64,000 nt of DNA. It comes from Podospora pseudocomata (taxonomy: Eukaryota > Ascomycota > Sordariomycetes > Sordariales > Podosporaceae). The DNA is taken from positions 2,046,001 through 2,110,000 of the forward strand of contig NC_085891.1 in NCBI RefSeq assembly GCF_035222375.1. The letters are read 5' to 3'. The translations under genes and the position numbers were made by a program. Of this stretch, positions 45,819-56,393 are shown piece by piece (position 1 is the first letter of the stretch; the number at the start of each line of letters is the position of its first letter). Under the pieces are notes generated by a model. That model saw nothing but the letters and a program-made list of their open reading frames with translations. It did no database searches and had not been told where the DNA came from.

Positions 45819-47600
45819 ATGCATTTTCATTCTGACCAAAACCCACAGTCTGGCAACTCCTCGCAGCGCAACGACCCATTGGATGATTCCAGGCCGTGGT
45901 GGTTTCCACGAGTGCCCAGCAGACGAGAGCGGATCCCTGGTGAACGACGTCGTACGGCTCCAACCACAACCACAACCACGTCTGGAGAATTTCATAGAGC
46001 TATAGCGAGGTATAACCGAAACATTGAACGGGTCCGCCGGAATCTCGACGCTGTAGAAAACCGACGTTATCATCCGGAAGCCAGCATGTCCTCTGCTGAT
46101 AGGGATCTGCGACGAAGATTCAATCGTGATCCGCCCACCACCAACGACCCGCCCGCAGTCCCCGGCGCTCCCTCACTCCCCCCTCTCCGGTCTCTTGGCT
46201 CGAGAGCTCGACCTGGCATGGCGTCGGGGTCAGGCTCACGATCAAGCCGCTACCGCCCCGAGCGGTTGCTCCGCGCCACCAACTTTGATTCCCGCATCAA
46301 TAATACTTCTTCGCATGTCGTCTCCGATGAGCATCCCGACGCCAACTCTCACCTTCGCGCCCTCTTGGACTTGCCCAATATCGGCACCCTCATCTCACCA
46401 CTGGCTCCCACGAGCATGACGCCCACATTGTACAGCCAGGACACCGAGGACACCCGTCGCACCAAGCGGCGAAAGCTGGACAATGATAAGGTCGGTCCAA
46501 AGTTCAAGGGGTTCCATTATGGATATTATGGACAGTTGGAGCCCGGCAGGTTGACCATGGAGATTGTGAGCTGTGACGGGGGGCTCTATCAAGAATCACT
46601 ACAATACCCGCCGGAAAATATCCTGAAGAATGACGATTCAGTGTACTGCACCAAAGGCAATCGGTGCAACATCATCCTGAGGCATACAGGCGGGACCGTT
46701 TTCAGCCTTACCGAGCTTGTCATCAAGGCCCCCGGATCGAGCTACTCATGCCCGTATGTCTCTATCGATCCTCTCCACATATCGCATACTTACACCAGGA
46801 ACAGGGTTAGAGAAGGGATGGTGTTTGTGGCCATGAAGTCAGACGAGCTCCTCACCCGCACAGCGCAGTATCAGATCCAGTATCTCCCCCCGCAACAAAG
46901 GACAAATAACACCCTAGTATATTCGGTCCGTCATGAGGAGGACGGTAGTTCCATCACACGCCTTCAACCACCGGTGCGGGAATTCAGCTTTGGTCTGGAC
47001 GACGATGAGGACTATAGAACAGCCCAAATCCCGCCAGAGTTTGCTGTACCGCCACCCCCGTTCAACATTACGACAGAATGTACCGACGATGGTAGCGACG
47101 ACGATGATGATGGACGTGTACTTCCCCCGCATCTCCGGTCACGTAACAGAAGGACGCCGAACCGTATAGGGTCACTGCCATTTGAGAGCGAGAGCAGCGA
47201 AGAGGACCGAGACCCATGGGGTAACCCGTCCTCGGACTGGAGAGCTTTCGATAACTTGACTCGGCGTCGATATACCGCTCGCGGTGGCGGACGGCAGCAT
47301 GAAAGTACCAGCAGTACCACGTTGGAAGAAGCCCAAGAAGCTTCCCAAATCGCAACGCAAGAGGCGGTACGGGCAGTTGGTGGCGAGCTCATGGCACCGT
47401 TGGCACACTTCTTTATCGAAAAGGATAAGAATAAGTGCACCATTCGGTTTGATCCGCCAGTGAGCGGGCGTTTTATACTCCTCAAGATGTGGAGTCCTCC
47501 ACAGGACCTGTCTGATCGGTCGAGCAATATCGATATCGAGGCAGTGGTTGCCCAAGGATTTGCCGGGCCAAGGTACTTTCCTTCAGTGGAGCTTGCCTAA
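45819..47600 (+). CDS. Fungal protein of unknown function, probable C-terminal beta-sandwich
   Basis: 576 residues if the in-frame intron 46754-46804 is removed, 593 if it is kept. That intron is 51 nt long, has a GTATGT donor and an AACAG acceptor, and contains no stop; splicing gives SSYSCPVREGMVFVAMKSDE, which reads as one continuous conserved segment. The N-terminus (to about 220) is Arg/Ser/Pro-rich and disordered, with a possible nuclear signal TKRRKL. The middle (FKGFHYGYYGQLEPG, then MEIVSCDGGLY, VYCTKGNRCNIILRH) and the C-terminus (SGRFILLKMWSPP, NIDIEAVVAQGFAGPR) look like the two halves of a galactose-binding/discoidin-type beta-sandwich split by an acidic loop. That fold is my inference. 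I do not recognise a named family. Confidence 0.75.
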   Translation: MHFHSDQNPQSGNSSQRNDPLDDSRPWWFPRVPSRRERIPGERRRTAPTTTTTTSGEFHRAIARYNRNIERVRRNLDAVENRRYHPEASMSSADRDLRRRFNRDPPTTNDPPAVPGAPSLPPLRSLGSRARPGMASGSGSRSSRYRPERLLRATNFDSRINNTSSHVVSDEHPDANSHLRALLDLPNIGTLISPLAPTSMTPTLYSQDTEDTRRTKRRKLDNDKVGPKFKGFHYGYYGQLEPGRLTMEIVSCDGGLYQESLQYPPENILKNDDSVYCTKGNRCNIILRHTGGTVFSLTELVIKAPGSSYSCPYVSIDPLHISHTYTRNRVREGMVFVAMKSDELLTRTAQYQIQYLPPQQRTNNTLVYSVRHEEDGSSITRLQPPVREFSFGLDDDEDYRTAQIPPEFAVPPPPFNITTECTDDGSDDDDDGRVLPPHLRSRNRRTPNRIGSLPFESESSEEDRDPWGNPSSDWRAFDNLTRRRYTARGGGRQHESTSSTTLEEAQEASQIATQEAVRAVGGELMAPLAHFFIEKDKNKCTIRFDPPVSGRFILLKMWSPPQDLSDRSSNIDIEAVVAQGFAGPRYFPSVELA

Positions 47601-48501
47601 AGACCGGGTGAGGGATCTCGGTGTTTGGCTCATGGAGTGTGGGATATACTTGTAGATGCATTTTGGCGGCGAATTGGCGTACAACCGGAACCTCTGGTGG
47701 ACTGGAGGAAAAGCATTGGAAGGGGTGTTGACCTGCATGATCACAGCATCATGAAGTTACTTTGTTCTGCATTTGAAGTTTTCCATGTGGCATGGCGAGC
47801 AGGAGCCTGTATAAGACATGAGGGTATGCAGTGAGATGAATAAACAATCATTTGGCCTTTGGGAGTGTCTAGCAACATCAAACATACACAACCCTGTACC
47901 ATTCTACATACATTTACTAAGATTAACATCCTTGAGACTTTTGGGACCAATCAAGGCCATTTTCCAGTGATTCATGATGAATTGCGGCATTGAGTCACTC
48001 GCCCTTGGGACTGGGTGGCGTATGCATTACAATCTCCCTTAGCCTTGCCAACCCCCAGCCCTTTGAGTCACCATAGGTGCGGGCGAAGCCGAGAATGGTT
48101 TGGCAGAAGGCGATGAAAAGGCAAAGTCTGAAATGATTTGTGATGATGAGAGTGACCAGAGAAGATTAAAAAGACTATGCTGCTCTGCGTTTTCGCCCCT
48201 GCGATTAGATAAGCCTTGGCTGGAGAGCACAGTCTGTTTAGCTATTAGTCACCAGGCGGGACCACTATTTGGGTTGGGCCCCACTTCCTTCTAGGTTTCT
48301 TGGCTGACCGACCAGGACCCCAGAATGATATATTTTCTTCTCGGCCGCCCTCTTTGCTTCCACCATCCAACAGAGCAATCCAAGCAAACTCACCACCAGC
48401 CTTCCACCGCAACGCCTCTTTTTGTCGTATCAAGTCCGGCACTTTTTCGATACCCCGAGGTTTTTTTTTAAAAGAAGGAATCAGAGAAAAAGGAAGCAAA
48501 C
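47601..48501. other. Intergenic, promoter of tif6
   Basis: 900 bp between two plus-strand genes: the 3' end of the previous gene and the tif6 promoter. No gene seen. Confidence 0.4.
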
Positions 48502-49652
48502 ATGGCTGTCAGAGCGCAATTTGAGAACTCCAACGAGTAAGTGCTGCATGGAAATGCGATGCGCATTGCGATGCAATTTTTGCCCCACCCCACCACACCT
48601 CTATCGCTATCTTCATCATGGAGGAAAACCTGCCCCGCGGCGACGACAGAGCGAGCTATAGGGGTTTTGTCTGGTCGCATTCATATGGGACAGCTCAAGA
48701 GCATTGTTGCCTTTGGACTCGAATATCCCGAGGGGAGTGGGATGTTGCCTATACTCAGACATTGGGGTCTAAAGAGGGGAAGCGCGGGGTACCGAAACAG
48801 CACAACAGCATGCAGACTTCACAAGCCACACGGGCTACTTGTTCAGAAAGAGGGACGATAGACGGCTAACGTTTTATTTTACAGAGTTGGTGTCTTTTCC
48901 ACCCTCACAAACTCTTACGCCCTCGTGGCGGTCGGTGCCAGCGAAAACTTCTACAGCGTGTTCGAGGCCGAGCTCCAGGATGTCATTCCCATCTGCAGAA
49001 CGACGATTGCCGGCACGCGGATCATTGGGCGGTTAACAGCTGGGTATGTTGTCGACTCTCTCAACGTATTCTTGTCCTGCGACTGAGCTAACAATGAAAA
49101 AAAAGTAACCGAAAAGGTCTTCTCGTCCCCACCACAACCACCGACCAAGAACTCCAACACCTCCGCAACTCCCTCCCCGACGAAATTCGCATACAGCGCA
49201 TCGAGGAGCGTCTCTCGGCCCTCGGCAACGTCATCGTCTGCAACGACCACACAGCCCTCGTCCACCCCGATCTAGAGCCTGAGACGGAAGAGATCATCGC
49301 TGATGTCCTCGGTGTGGAAGTTTTCAGGCAAACCATTGCCGATCACGTGTTGGTGGGCACATACATGGCGCTGAGCAACCAAGGCGGTCTGGTGCACCCC
49401 AAGACGAGCATTCAGGACCAGGACGAGCTGAGCAGCTTGCTGCAGGTACCTCTTGTGGCGGGCAGTGTCAACAGAGGTAGCAATGTTATTGGCGGCGGCA
49501 TGGTGGTGAACGACTGGATGGCGGTGACGGGGTTGGATACCACAGCGCCGGAACTCAGCGTGATTGAGAGTGTGTTCAGGCTGGGTGAGGGTGCGGCGCC
49601 GGGGGCGATTAATACGACCATGAAGGAGACGATGGTGGAGTCGTTCTACTGA
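48502..49652 (+). CDS. tif6: Translation initiation factor 6 (eIF6)
   Basis: 246 residues, the exact family length. eIF6 binds the 60S subunit, is needed for its biogenesis in the nucleolus, and prevents premature joining with 40S. Exons: 48502-48536, 48885-49043 and 49106-49652. The first exon codes [12 protein letters not shown]; splicing joins it to [20 protein letters not shown]. Later hallmarks are [47 protein letters not shown] and [18 protein letters not shown]. The five-fold pentein repeats are intact. The first intron (348 nt) is by far the longest in the window. The second ends in a poly-A run before its AG. Confidence 0.97.
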
Positions 49653-51109
49653 GGGGTTCAGTTCACTGCAAAAAGGACATGGCTATGGTTTTTGTGGTAG
49701 CGGGTGGTTTTAGCTCGTGGTAGGATGGTCAACACTAAATAGATGGCCGACGGGGGAGGCCCCGAGTGGCGTCAAAAGATACCCAGTCATCACCAACTAC
49801 CTGCATTTCAACATGTGTGATGTGTAATGTATGTCTCAATAGTTGGTGTTCGTGGCAGTCAGCCTCGAGAAATGAGACATTCCTGCCCAAGCATCAGAAG
49901 CATGTGAGCTAGACACGCCCTTTGAGTTCTACCAGTATGTGAGAACTGCTAAATTTTGCACCTCTACGACCTCCTCTTTCTATGGCAACAGAGAGTTGGA
50001 TCACAGCTTGCTCAAAGCTCGGGTTCACTGGACTTTAAAGTTTAGGCTAGCCTCAGGGCAAGTCAGGGCCCGACGAGCCGTTGCAAGACCAGCGGGGACG
50101 TTGTCAGGACAGATCGGACAGACTGCGGTTCCACCCACGTAGGAGCGTTGGATTGGTTTAAGCAGTGATGAGAGACAGAAAATTCGTGGAGGGGATGTGT
50201 AGAAATAAAGTGGCTGGATATGAGAGATAAATTCTTTGATTGAACCGGTGATAACCGAGTCAGATAATTGCAGGATAGATTTCGAGTGATGATATTCAGC
50301 TGAACTGAAGAGAGGTGATCGTGGGGTTCATGGCTGGGAGTTGAAGGTCTTGGGAGAGGTGTTGGTCTTGGCAAAGGCGGTCAGCCAGAACCCTGGAAAC
50401 GAGATCCCCGAGAGAGCGAGAGGCACTGACGGTCAACCACCTGCAAGGAACGGGAAAACTTGTTTTTGTAAACAAGACAGCTTTGGGTGGTTTTCTTTTT
50501 TGTCGCACAACCACTTCTTGGACTTTTCCTGATCTTTTTGTTACTTTTTGTGTTGCCGCGGAGAAGAACCAGAAGCTCGAGGACGACAGGTTATCCTGGT
50601 TTTACTTTTCAGGTCACCAGCCATACACAACCATATCTACTGCGTACACAAACCACCACCACACCCAACCTCCTACGACCGCGTTTTTTGCATGCAAGTT
50701 GAGGCTCCGCTTGCTCAGAAAGGTTTTGCTGCCGCCGGCGCCGGGCTGGGAAAGATCTCGGGAATCTCCCACGTGTTGTTGAGAGATGAGATGAGCAGAG
50801 GGTGAGGGCCGAGGTTGTTGGACTTGTGTTGTGTGTGGAAATAAGCGAAAGTGTGGAGGATCGTCGCAAACGTTTCCTCGTTTTCATCTCAATATCGCTT
50901 CCCTTTCACGAGACATTGTTTCGCCTTGTGGAATGCTTTGACAGCAAAAGGGCAAGCAAACAAGACGTCACCGGCTGAGAATTATCAACACATTACACAC
51001 CCACTATTGGGAGGAAAATTCCAGGGATTCTATTTTGACCAAGGGAAACAAAAAAGCCCAGGCCACCTTTCATCCACCCCCCCCCGAAGCCGCGAAACAT
51101 TAACTCATC
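49653..51109. other. Intergenic, 1.46 kb, no supported gene
   Basis: It contains the tif6 3' flank and a promoter plus long leader for the next gene. No domain-bearing ORF on either strand. Confidence 0.4.
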
Positions 51110-52810
51110 ATGCTAAGCGACGACAACCCTGTTTCGTCCTCCCCACAACCTCCCAGGTCTGGCCAGACTGTTCATCCTATCCTTCCTGCTCAACAAGCAG
51201 CAGCCGTGCCAGAAGCCCGCGCCTTACGAGGATCATCTGTTGGCAGTAGCCAGGATAATGGATACGGCTCTCCACGCCAGGAGCTTGAGCGGCGCGCGAC
51301 GGTAACACCAAATCCACCACCACCACCACCACCAGCATCGGCGCATCAGCAGCAGTCCTCGCCTTTTAGCTTTATCGCGCCGAAGCCATCTCTTTTGCCC
51401 TTCTCGGAATATCACAGCGGGTATTCTGATGCCGACCTCGAAGAATCCTCCTCCACCTGTCCATCACCGTCACCCTTTGGGCCACCACATAATAAACATC
51501 TACACCGCCGGCAGCAGTCATTCCCCAACTTGTTCCCCCTGGCACTGCGGAACCAAAGCCGGACCCCTTCCCCGACGAGGAAGAAGACGCACCATCAACG
51601 ATTTCCGTCTGAACAAATGCCATACACAGGAGAAGGGAGGATACGCCAAAGGGCGGAAAGCCCACGATCAGGCCTGGCAGGGTGGTTAAGTGGAACAGCA
51701 GCAGGGTCAGCGCTGGGGATGACCCCGAACAGCAGCATTGATGACCGGACCAACAACAACAACTCCAGCACCACCCCGACAACGGGTGGCAATGATAAAA
51801 AACAAATTTCTGAAGCCCCTGACATGATGACACCCACCCGTCCCCCCCTTCAACGATCATCTCTCCCACCACCTCCCACCCCAAAAACAGCCACCACCAC
51901 CCCCGCAGGAGGAGGAGGAGGGACTATGACATCGCGGTTCATGTCGGCCTTTACATCCCGCTTCACAGCCCCAACCACCCCGACAACCTCGACAATGGAA
52001 GCCGCTGACGAGCTGTTGACGCTCAACATTGAAACCGCCTTGTTTCCCCCTTCCTCCAACCCAGGAAACGAAACATTCTCCCCGGCCGCCTTTAAAAACT
52101 TTCAAGCCAACGCTGTTGGGTTGCTGACTAAATACCAAACCGCCTACAAATCCCAATCAGGCACAATCCACAACCTACGTCAGGAACACTCCGCCCAGAA
52201 AGACGAGCTGGAAGAGGCGGAAACAAGGGCGAAGCACCTGAAATTTCAACTGGAAAACATGGCTAAGGAGCTGGCGGAGCAGCAGCACAAGGTTCGGGCA
52301 TTAACTGAAGAACTCCAGCACGAAAGGGAGAGGAGTAAAGCCCCCTCTGTGGTGTTATCTGAAGATCTCGGTGTTGACAAAATCCGGCATCATAAGCGCC
52401 GCAGCGGGCAGAGCTGGTCAGCGGATGATGACGAGGAGGTGGAGAGCGCGGAGAGTGAAAGTGTGTTTAGCAGTAGGTGTAGGAGCCCGGTGCCGGAGAC
52501 GCCTGTACAGGGGGGGTTTCCCGGGGGGAATAGTAAGTTGGGCACGCCAACGACTAGCAGCACGACGCCGAGACAGCAGACGCAGCAGCCGAAGCCGGTG
52601 ACGATGAATGCCCTTCAAAAGATTCTTAGGGGGGTGGTGGCGGCCGGGGAGGAAGGGGGGTGTAGGAACTGCAAGGGGCAGGATGCGAGTGTGGCTTGGG
52701 ATACGGTGGGCTTGCTGAGGGATGAGAATAGACAGCTCAAGACACGGGTGGGGGAGCTGGAGGGGGTGGTGGAAGGGGCATTGGATTTGGTTAATGGGAT
52801 TGGCATGTGA
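51110..52810 (+). CDS. Hypothetical low-complexity/coiled-coil protein
   Basis: 566 residues in one exon. I do not recognise the family. Residues 1 to about 300 are Ser/Pro/Thr/Asn-rich with short proline and asparagine runs and look disordered. Residues about 300-345 (LLTLNIETALFPP, then FKNFQANAVGLLTKYQTAY) start a helical region that continues as a coiled coil to about 410 (ELEEAETRAKHLKFQLENMAK). A second disordered linker follows. The C-terminal 65 residues hold NALQKILRGVVAAGEEGG, a CRNC pair and a short coiled coil (LLRDENRQLKTRVGELEGVV). This pattern fits a cytoskeletal or spindle-pole-type scaffold, but that is only a guess. The neighbours give no clue. Confidence 0.75.
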   Translation: MLSDDNPVSSSPQPPRSGQTVHPILPAQQAAAVPEARALRGSSVGSSQDNGYGSPRQELERRATVTPNPPPPPPPASAHQQQSSPFSFIAPKPSLLPFSEYHSGYSDADLEESSSTCPSPSPFGPPHNKHLHRRQQSFPNLFPLALRNQSRTPSPTRKKTHHQRFPSEQMPYTGEGRIRQRAESPRSGLAGWLSGTAAGSALGMTPNSSIDDRTNNNNSSTTPTTGGNDKKQISEAPDMMTPTRPPLQRSSLPPPPTPKTATTTPAGGGGGTMTSRFMSAFTSRFTAPTTPTTSTMEAADELLTLNIETALFPPSSNPGNETFSPAAFKNFQANAVGLLTKYQTAYKSQSGTIHNLRQEHSAQKDELEEAETRAKHLKFQLENMAKELAEQQHKVRALTEELQHERERSKAPSVVLSEDLGVDKIRHHKRRSGQSWSADDDEEVESAESESVFSSRCRSPVPETPVQGGFPGGNSKLGTPTTSSTTPRQQTQQPKPVTMNALQKILRGVVAAGEEGGCRNCKGQDASVAWDTVGLLRDENRQLKTRVGELEGVVEGALDLVNGIGM

Positions 52811-53519
52811 GGGTGTCTCATCTCATCTCGTCGTTGTCTGTGGATTTTAGAGGGCGTTTTTTCGGGGGGAGGGCATATCGTGCATTTTAGATTGGGGATA
52901 CGGGTAGCGGAATATTTTGGGATGGAGTTAGGGGGGGATATATAGGTGTTGGGGGTTTTGATCTTTCTTCTTTTTGTGAGGAAAGGTTGTGTGGACCTGC
53001 TCATTCAGGGGGTGAGACAAGTAAACTTCCTCATCAAGCCAACCAACCTCTAAATTACAACCATGGGTTTCCGTGACACGTTCGTTGATATAGTGATATC
53101 AGGCTGTGTGTATCTCCCCTCCAGGAAACCTCCTCTTGTTCTCCTCACACCGTCACCAACCTCTTCTCGAGACGTAGGCAGTTACATGGAATTCACATCT
53201 CGCACTGACAATCGCACAAATGAACAGACTTCGCCAACTCTCCCATAATGCATTTAGTAGCCGCTCAAAACTCAAATAGCTACTCTGCAGACTAAAAAAT
53301 ACATTCGCTACCTTACTCGCTGCCCCGATATTGCTTTTTCGAATCGAAAATAAACGTCCCGACGTTTCAACCCCCACAAAACCCCCTTTTTGTTTCCCGG
53401 CCCTCAACCCAACCCCAAAACAATCCACAACTCCGAAAAATCATCCCCCAGGAGAAGGAGTTCGAGGCGGAGAGCCCCTCGAAACCATTAACGTAACTCC
53501 GTGCGCATAAAACAGCACA
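52811..53519. other. Intergenic between convergent frames
   Basis: 709 bp, AT-richer, with no supported gene. Confidence 0.4.
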
Positions 53520-54662
53520 CTAATCAAGAGCAGCAGACCCACCACCTGTCATCGTTGATTCCGCAGTAAAACCAGCAGCAGTTGTCCCCTCCGTAGCAGT
53601 CCCACCACCCCCCACCTGAGAAGCAGAACCTTGACCAAAAATTGCAGCATTGTTCGCGGCGGTAGTAGTCGATGGAATACTTTGCTGAGATGTCGGGGGG
53701 TTGTATGCGGGAGTAGCAGGATTAAATGCGGGGGTAGAAGGATATGAGGCGGTAGAAGGATATGAGGTGGTAGAAGGATATGAGGGGTAAGAGGGATATG
53801 AGGTGGCAGAAGGAGAAGATACAGGAACAGTAGCCCCCGGAAAGCGCGGTTGTCCAGGGGTTGCAGTACCTCGCGCGGGAACAGCAGCCCATTGAGGATC
53901 GATCTGAGATGGATTAAGCTGACATCCTATTCCAACGTATGCTCTCGTCAGATTTGGCCGACCAGCGACACCACCACCACGACCATGAGATACAGTAATA
54001 GTACCCCCTAGAAAGTGCCCTTGTCCAGGGTTTGGGCGAACTCTCGCGGTGCGAGCCTCAAAATGAGCAACGAGCTCATCGACCTCACCAAATTGGTGGG
54101 CAAAAGATTTGTCCTCCTCTAATTCTTCAGCGCCGTAGTGCCGGTATGTATTCATTTGATTTGGCCGACCAGGACCACCACCACCTCGACCATCTCCCTG
54201 AACAGAAGCAGGGGTAGGAGCAGGAGTAGGAGCAGGGGTAGGAGCAGGAGTAGGAGCAGGAGTAGGAGCAGGAGTAGGAGCAGGAGTAGGAGCAGAAGTA
54301 GGAGCAGGAGTAGGAGCAGGAGTAGGAGCAGGAGTAGGAGCAGGAGTAGGAGCAGGAGTAGGAGGAGGAGCAGGAAAAGGGTTATCCTTCACAGGCCAAG
54401 GTCGATCTGGAGGCAGTCCACCACCTCGAAGATGAAGTTCAGCGCTATCGCTCTAGACAGCAGAGCCTCCCGTGTCAGCAGACATATCATCATGATCCGT
54501 CATAATCGGTACAGTGATACAAGTAGAAAAGGCATCGCGTGAAAGAGAAGAAAAAACGCCATCCGTATGAACATTAATAGACTTGACATTGTCACTCGAA
54601 TCGATATCCACCTCGTCCTCGACTGCTTTTTCGTTGTCGTCGACTGGATCCACGCTCGAGCT
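53520..54662 (-). CDS. Candidate in-frame extension or separate ORF downstream of caf1
   Basis: Immediately after the caf1 UAG stop the same frame stays open for 69 codons (acidic, e.g. [18 protein letters not shown]), meets a second UAG at 54453-54455, then runs open for another 310 codons to a third UAG at 53520-53522. The last part has about 14 Pro-Thr-Pro-Ala repeats, then protein-like sequence ([20 protein letters not shown]) and Ser-Tyr-Pro repeats. There is no good ATG before the repeats. A GT-AG intron at 54453-54512 (60 nt, phase 0, CTGAC branch) would remove the second UAG. A possible 51-nt intron ending at the caf1 stop would remove the first. It may be an alternative C-terminus of Caf1, a separate gene with an unseen first exon, or non-coding 3' sequence. 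No family recognised. Confidence 0.35.
54205..54372. repeat. 12-bp minisatellite (GGAGCAGGAGTA-type unit)
   Basis: About 14 tandem copies of a 12-bp unit with few changes. Read on the minus strand in the frame above it codes Pro-Thr-Pro-Ala repeats. Read on the plus strand one frame gives Arg-Ser repeats, but without an ATG. Confidence 0.95.
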
Positions 54663-56393
54663 CTATCTAGCGCTGTTGGTATTTCCGCCGCCAAAAGCAA
54701 ACGCCCCAAATACTCCTCCTCCCCCTCCAGGTGTCATTGGACCCATGCCTCCACCCACGCTCTGGGCGGCATTTCCGCCAGAAGACCCGGCAGCAGCATT
54801 GTTACTGTTTGACTGGTTGTTCACACCATTGGTTTGATGGGATGCTGGGGCCGGCGTGGTGTTGTTGGCTAGCCCAACATTGTTTGTGTTGGGCGTGCTT
54901 GGGGTAGCACCATTCGCAGCAGAGCCATCGGCATTGTTGCTCTTGTTGGCTGTGGACTGCTGTTGCCCGCTGTTGAACTGCTGCGCACCGATGGAATAGT
55001 CTGGCACACCCAATCCCCACACTTTGCCCAGATGTTCTTCCGGAATGTGGCCGTTGAAGATGCGCTTTCGCAACTCAAAGAATACTCGCCCAGTGAGCAA
55101 GCTGTCCGACCCAGCCTGGTGGGCGCTGCCTACTCGCTTGATCTTGAGTGTCTCGGCAATGTGTTCGAGGCCGGCCTTCTGCTCGAACTTTGTCAGAATA
55201 TCGACCACACCAGGGTCCCGGACTTCAAGCTGGCCGCTGTTCTGAAGCTTGATGGCATGCTTCATCAGGTGCTTCACATCATAGGTGGCAGGAAACCACC
55301 TCTTCATCTCCTCGTCAAAGTCGCCCTCGTCGCCGGGAAGGTTCTTGGGCATCAAGAGCTTGGTCAGATAACCGAAGTCATATCCGCCGTGAAAGCTGAT
55401 CCAATATACATCATCCTCAAGAACCAGGCCAGATGGTATCAAGAGCGCAGCGAACTTGAAAGGATCGATGCCGTCCTGCTCCATTCGCTTAAAATCGATA
55501 CCGGCATGCTGGAGTGATTCAATCGAGGTCTCGTTGTACATGTCGTCCTCAAGAGAGAATTTGAAGTTGAATTGCCAGGTGAAAGGCAGTGGCGCTTGAG
55601 TGCCTGTCCTCCTAGGGTTTGACCATTGGGACGATGGGTCTACAGAAGTCGGTTGTTCACCATCCTCGTTGAAAAGCGCGATTCCGATCTGAATAACGCT
55701 GAGCATATCGACGTTTGTCCGCAGGCATTGGTAATGGTAATCGCTTTTCCCCCTAAATCCGCCCATTGGCCTCGATACAACACCCGGAAATTCCGTGTCC
55801 TATCATGGCAGCGCCTTCAGTTAGCACAGGCTCAGAAGCACCTTCGGAGGGCCTTGGTCACCTACCATAGCCACATATTTATGTGTCTGTATCAGATCTC
55901 GCAGAATCTCAAACTCCTCCTCCAGATTGTGCTTCCACACCTCCCGTATCCTTCCCTTGTTCTGGGCCGCCCGCGTTGTGTGTTCCAAGGCATGGCTTTG
56001 TTGTGGAGTGTGTTGGGCAGGATGGAGAGCGGGGTGTTGGCCATGTTGCTGTGCCTGCAGGTGTTGCTGCTGCTGCTGCAGAACCTGTTGCTGTTGAGCT
56101 TGCGCCTGCTGCATTGCCCCGCTATGGAAGCCCATTCGCGCGGCATGGCTTGCGAGGCCGGTTTCGGCATTGAAGCCGCCAGCAGCGGCACCCATTCCAC
56201 CGGCAAGGCCCATCAGGTTGCTGGTCGCTCCAAAAGGATTGCCAGCGGCAGACAGTTGGTTGAGATAAGCAGGGTTTCCACCCAGTGGCGGTGGGTGGCC
56301 CGAGGTTTGAGGTGCGTGTGTCTGATATTGCTGCTGATGGTACATGGTGTTCGGCCCGCCTTGAAAGCGGTTCATGTTGTTTGGCGGGGGCAT
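54663..56393 (-). CDS. caf1: CCR4-NOT deadenylase subunit Caf1/Pop2
   Basis: 3'-5' poly(A) exonuclease of the DEDD superfamily, part of the cytoplasmic CCR4-NOT complex; 554 residues. Exons 55866-56393 and 54663-55799; the intron 55800-55865 uses GTAGGT and joins as YVAMDTEFPGVVSRP. The four acidic residues are present: DTE (Asp and Glu), GGYDFGYL (Asp) and HQAGSDSLLT (Asp). Residues 1 to about 145 are a Gln/Met/Gly-rich low-complexity leader with Gln runs, as in yeast Pop2. The C-terminal 100 residues are Asn/Gly/Thr-rich. Start: ATG at 56393; an upstream GTG in frame is ignored. The stop codon is followed directly by further open frame (see the previous entry). Confidence 0.95.

Noticed and set aside
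54138-54542. Plus-strand frame coding an Arg-Ser repeat that resembles SR splicing factors
   Set aside because: It arises from the 12-bp minisatellite, has no ATG before the repeat, no RNA-binding domain, and overlaps the better-supported minus-strand frame.
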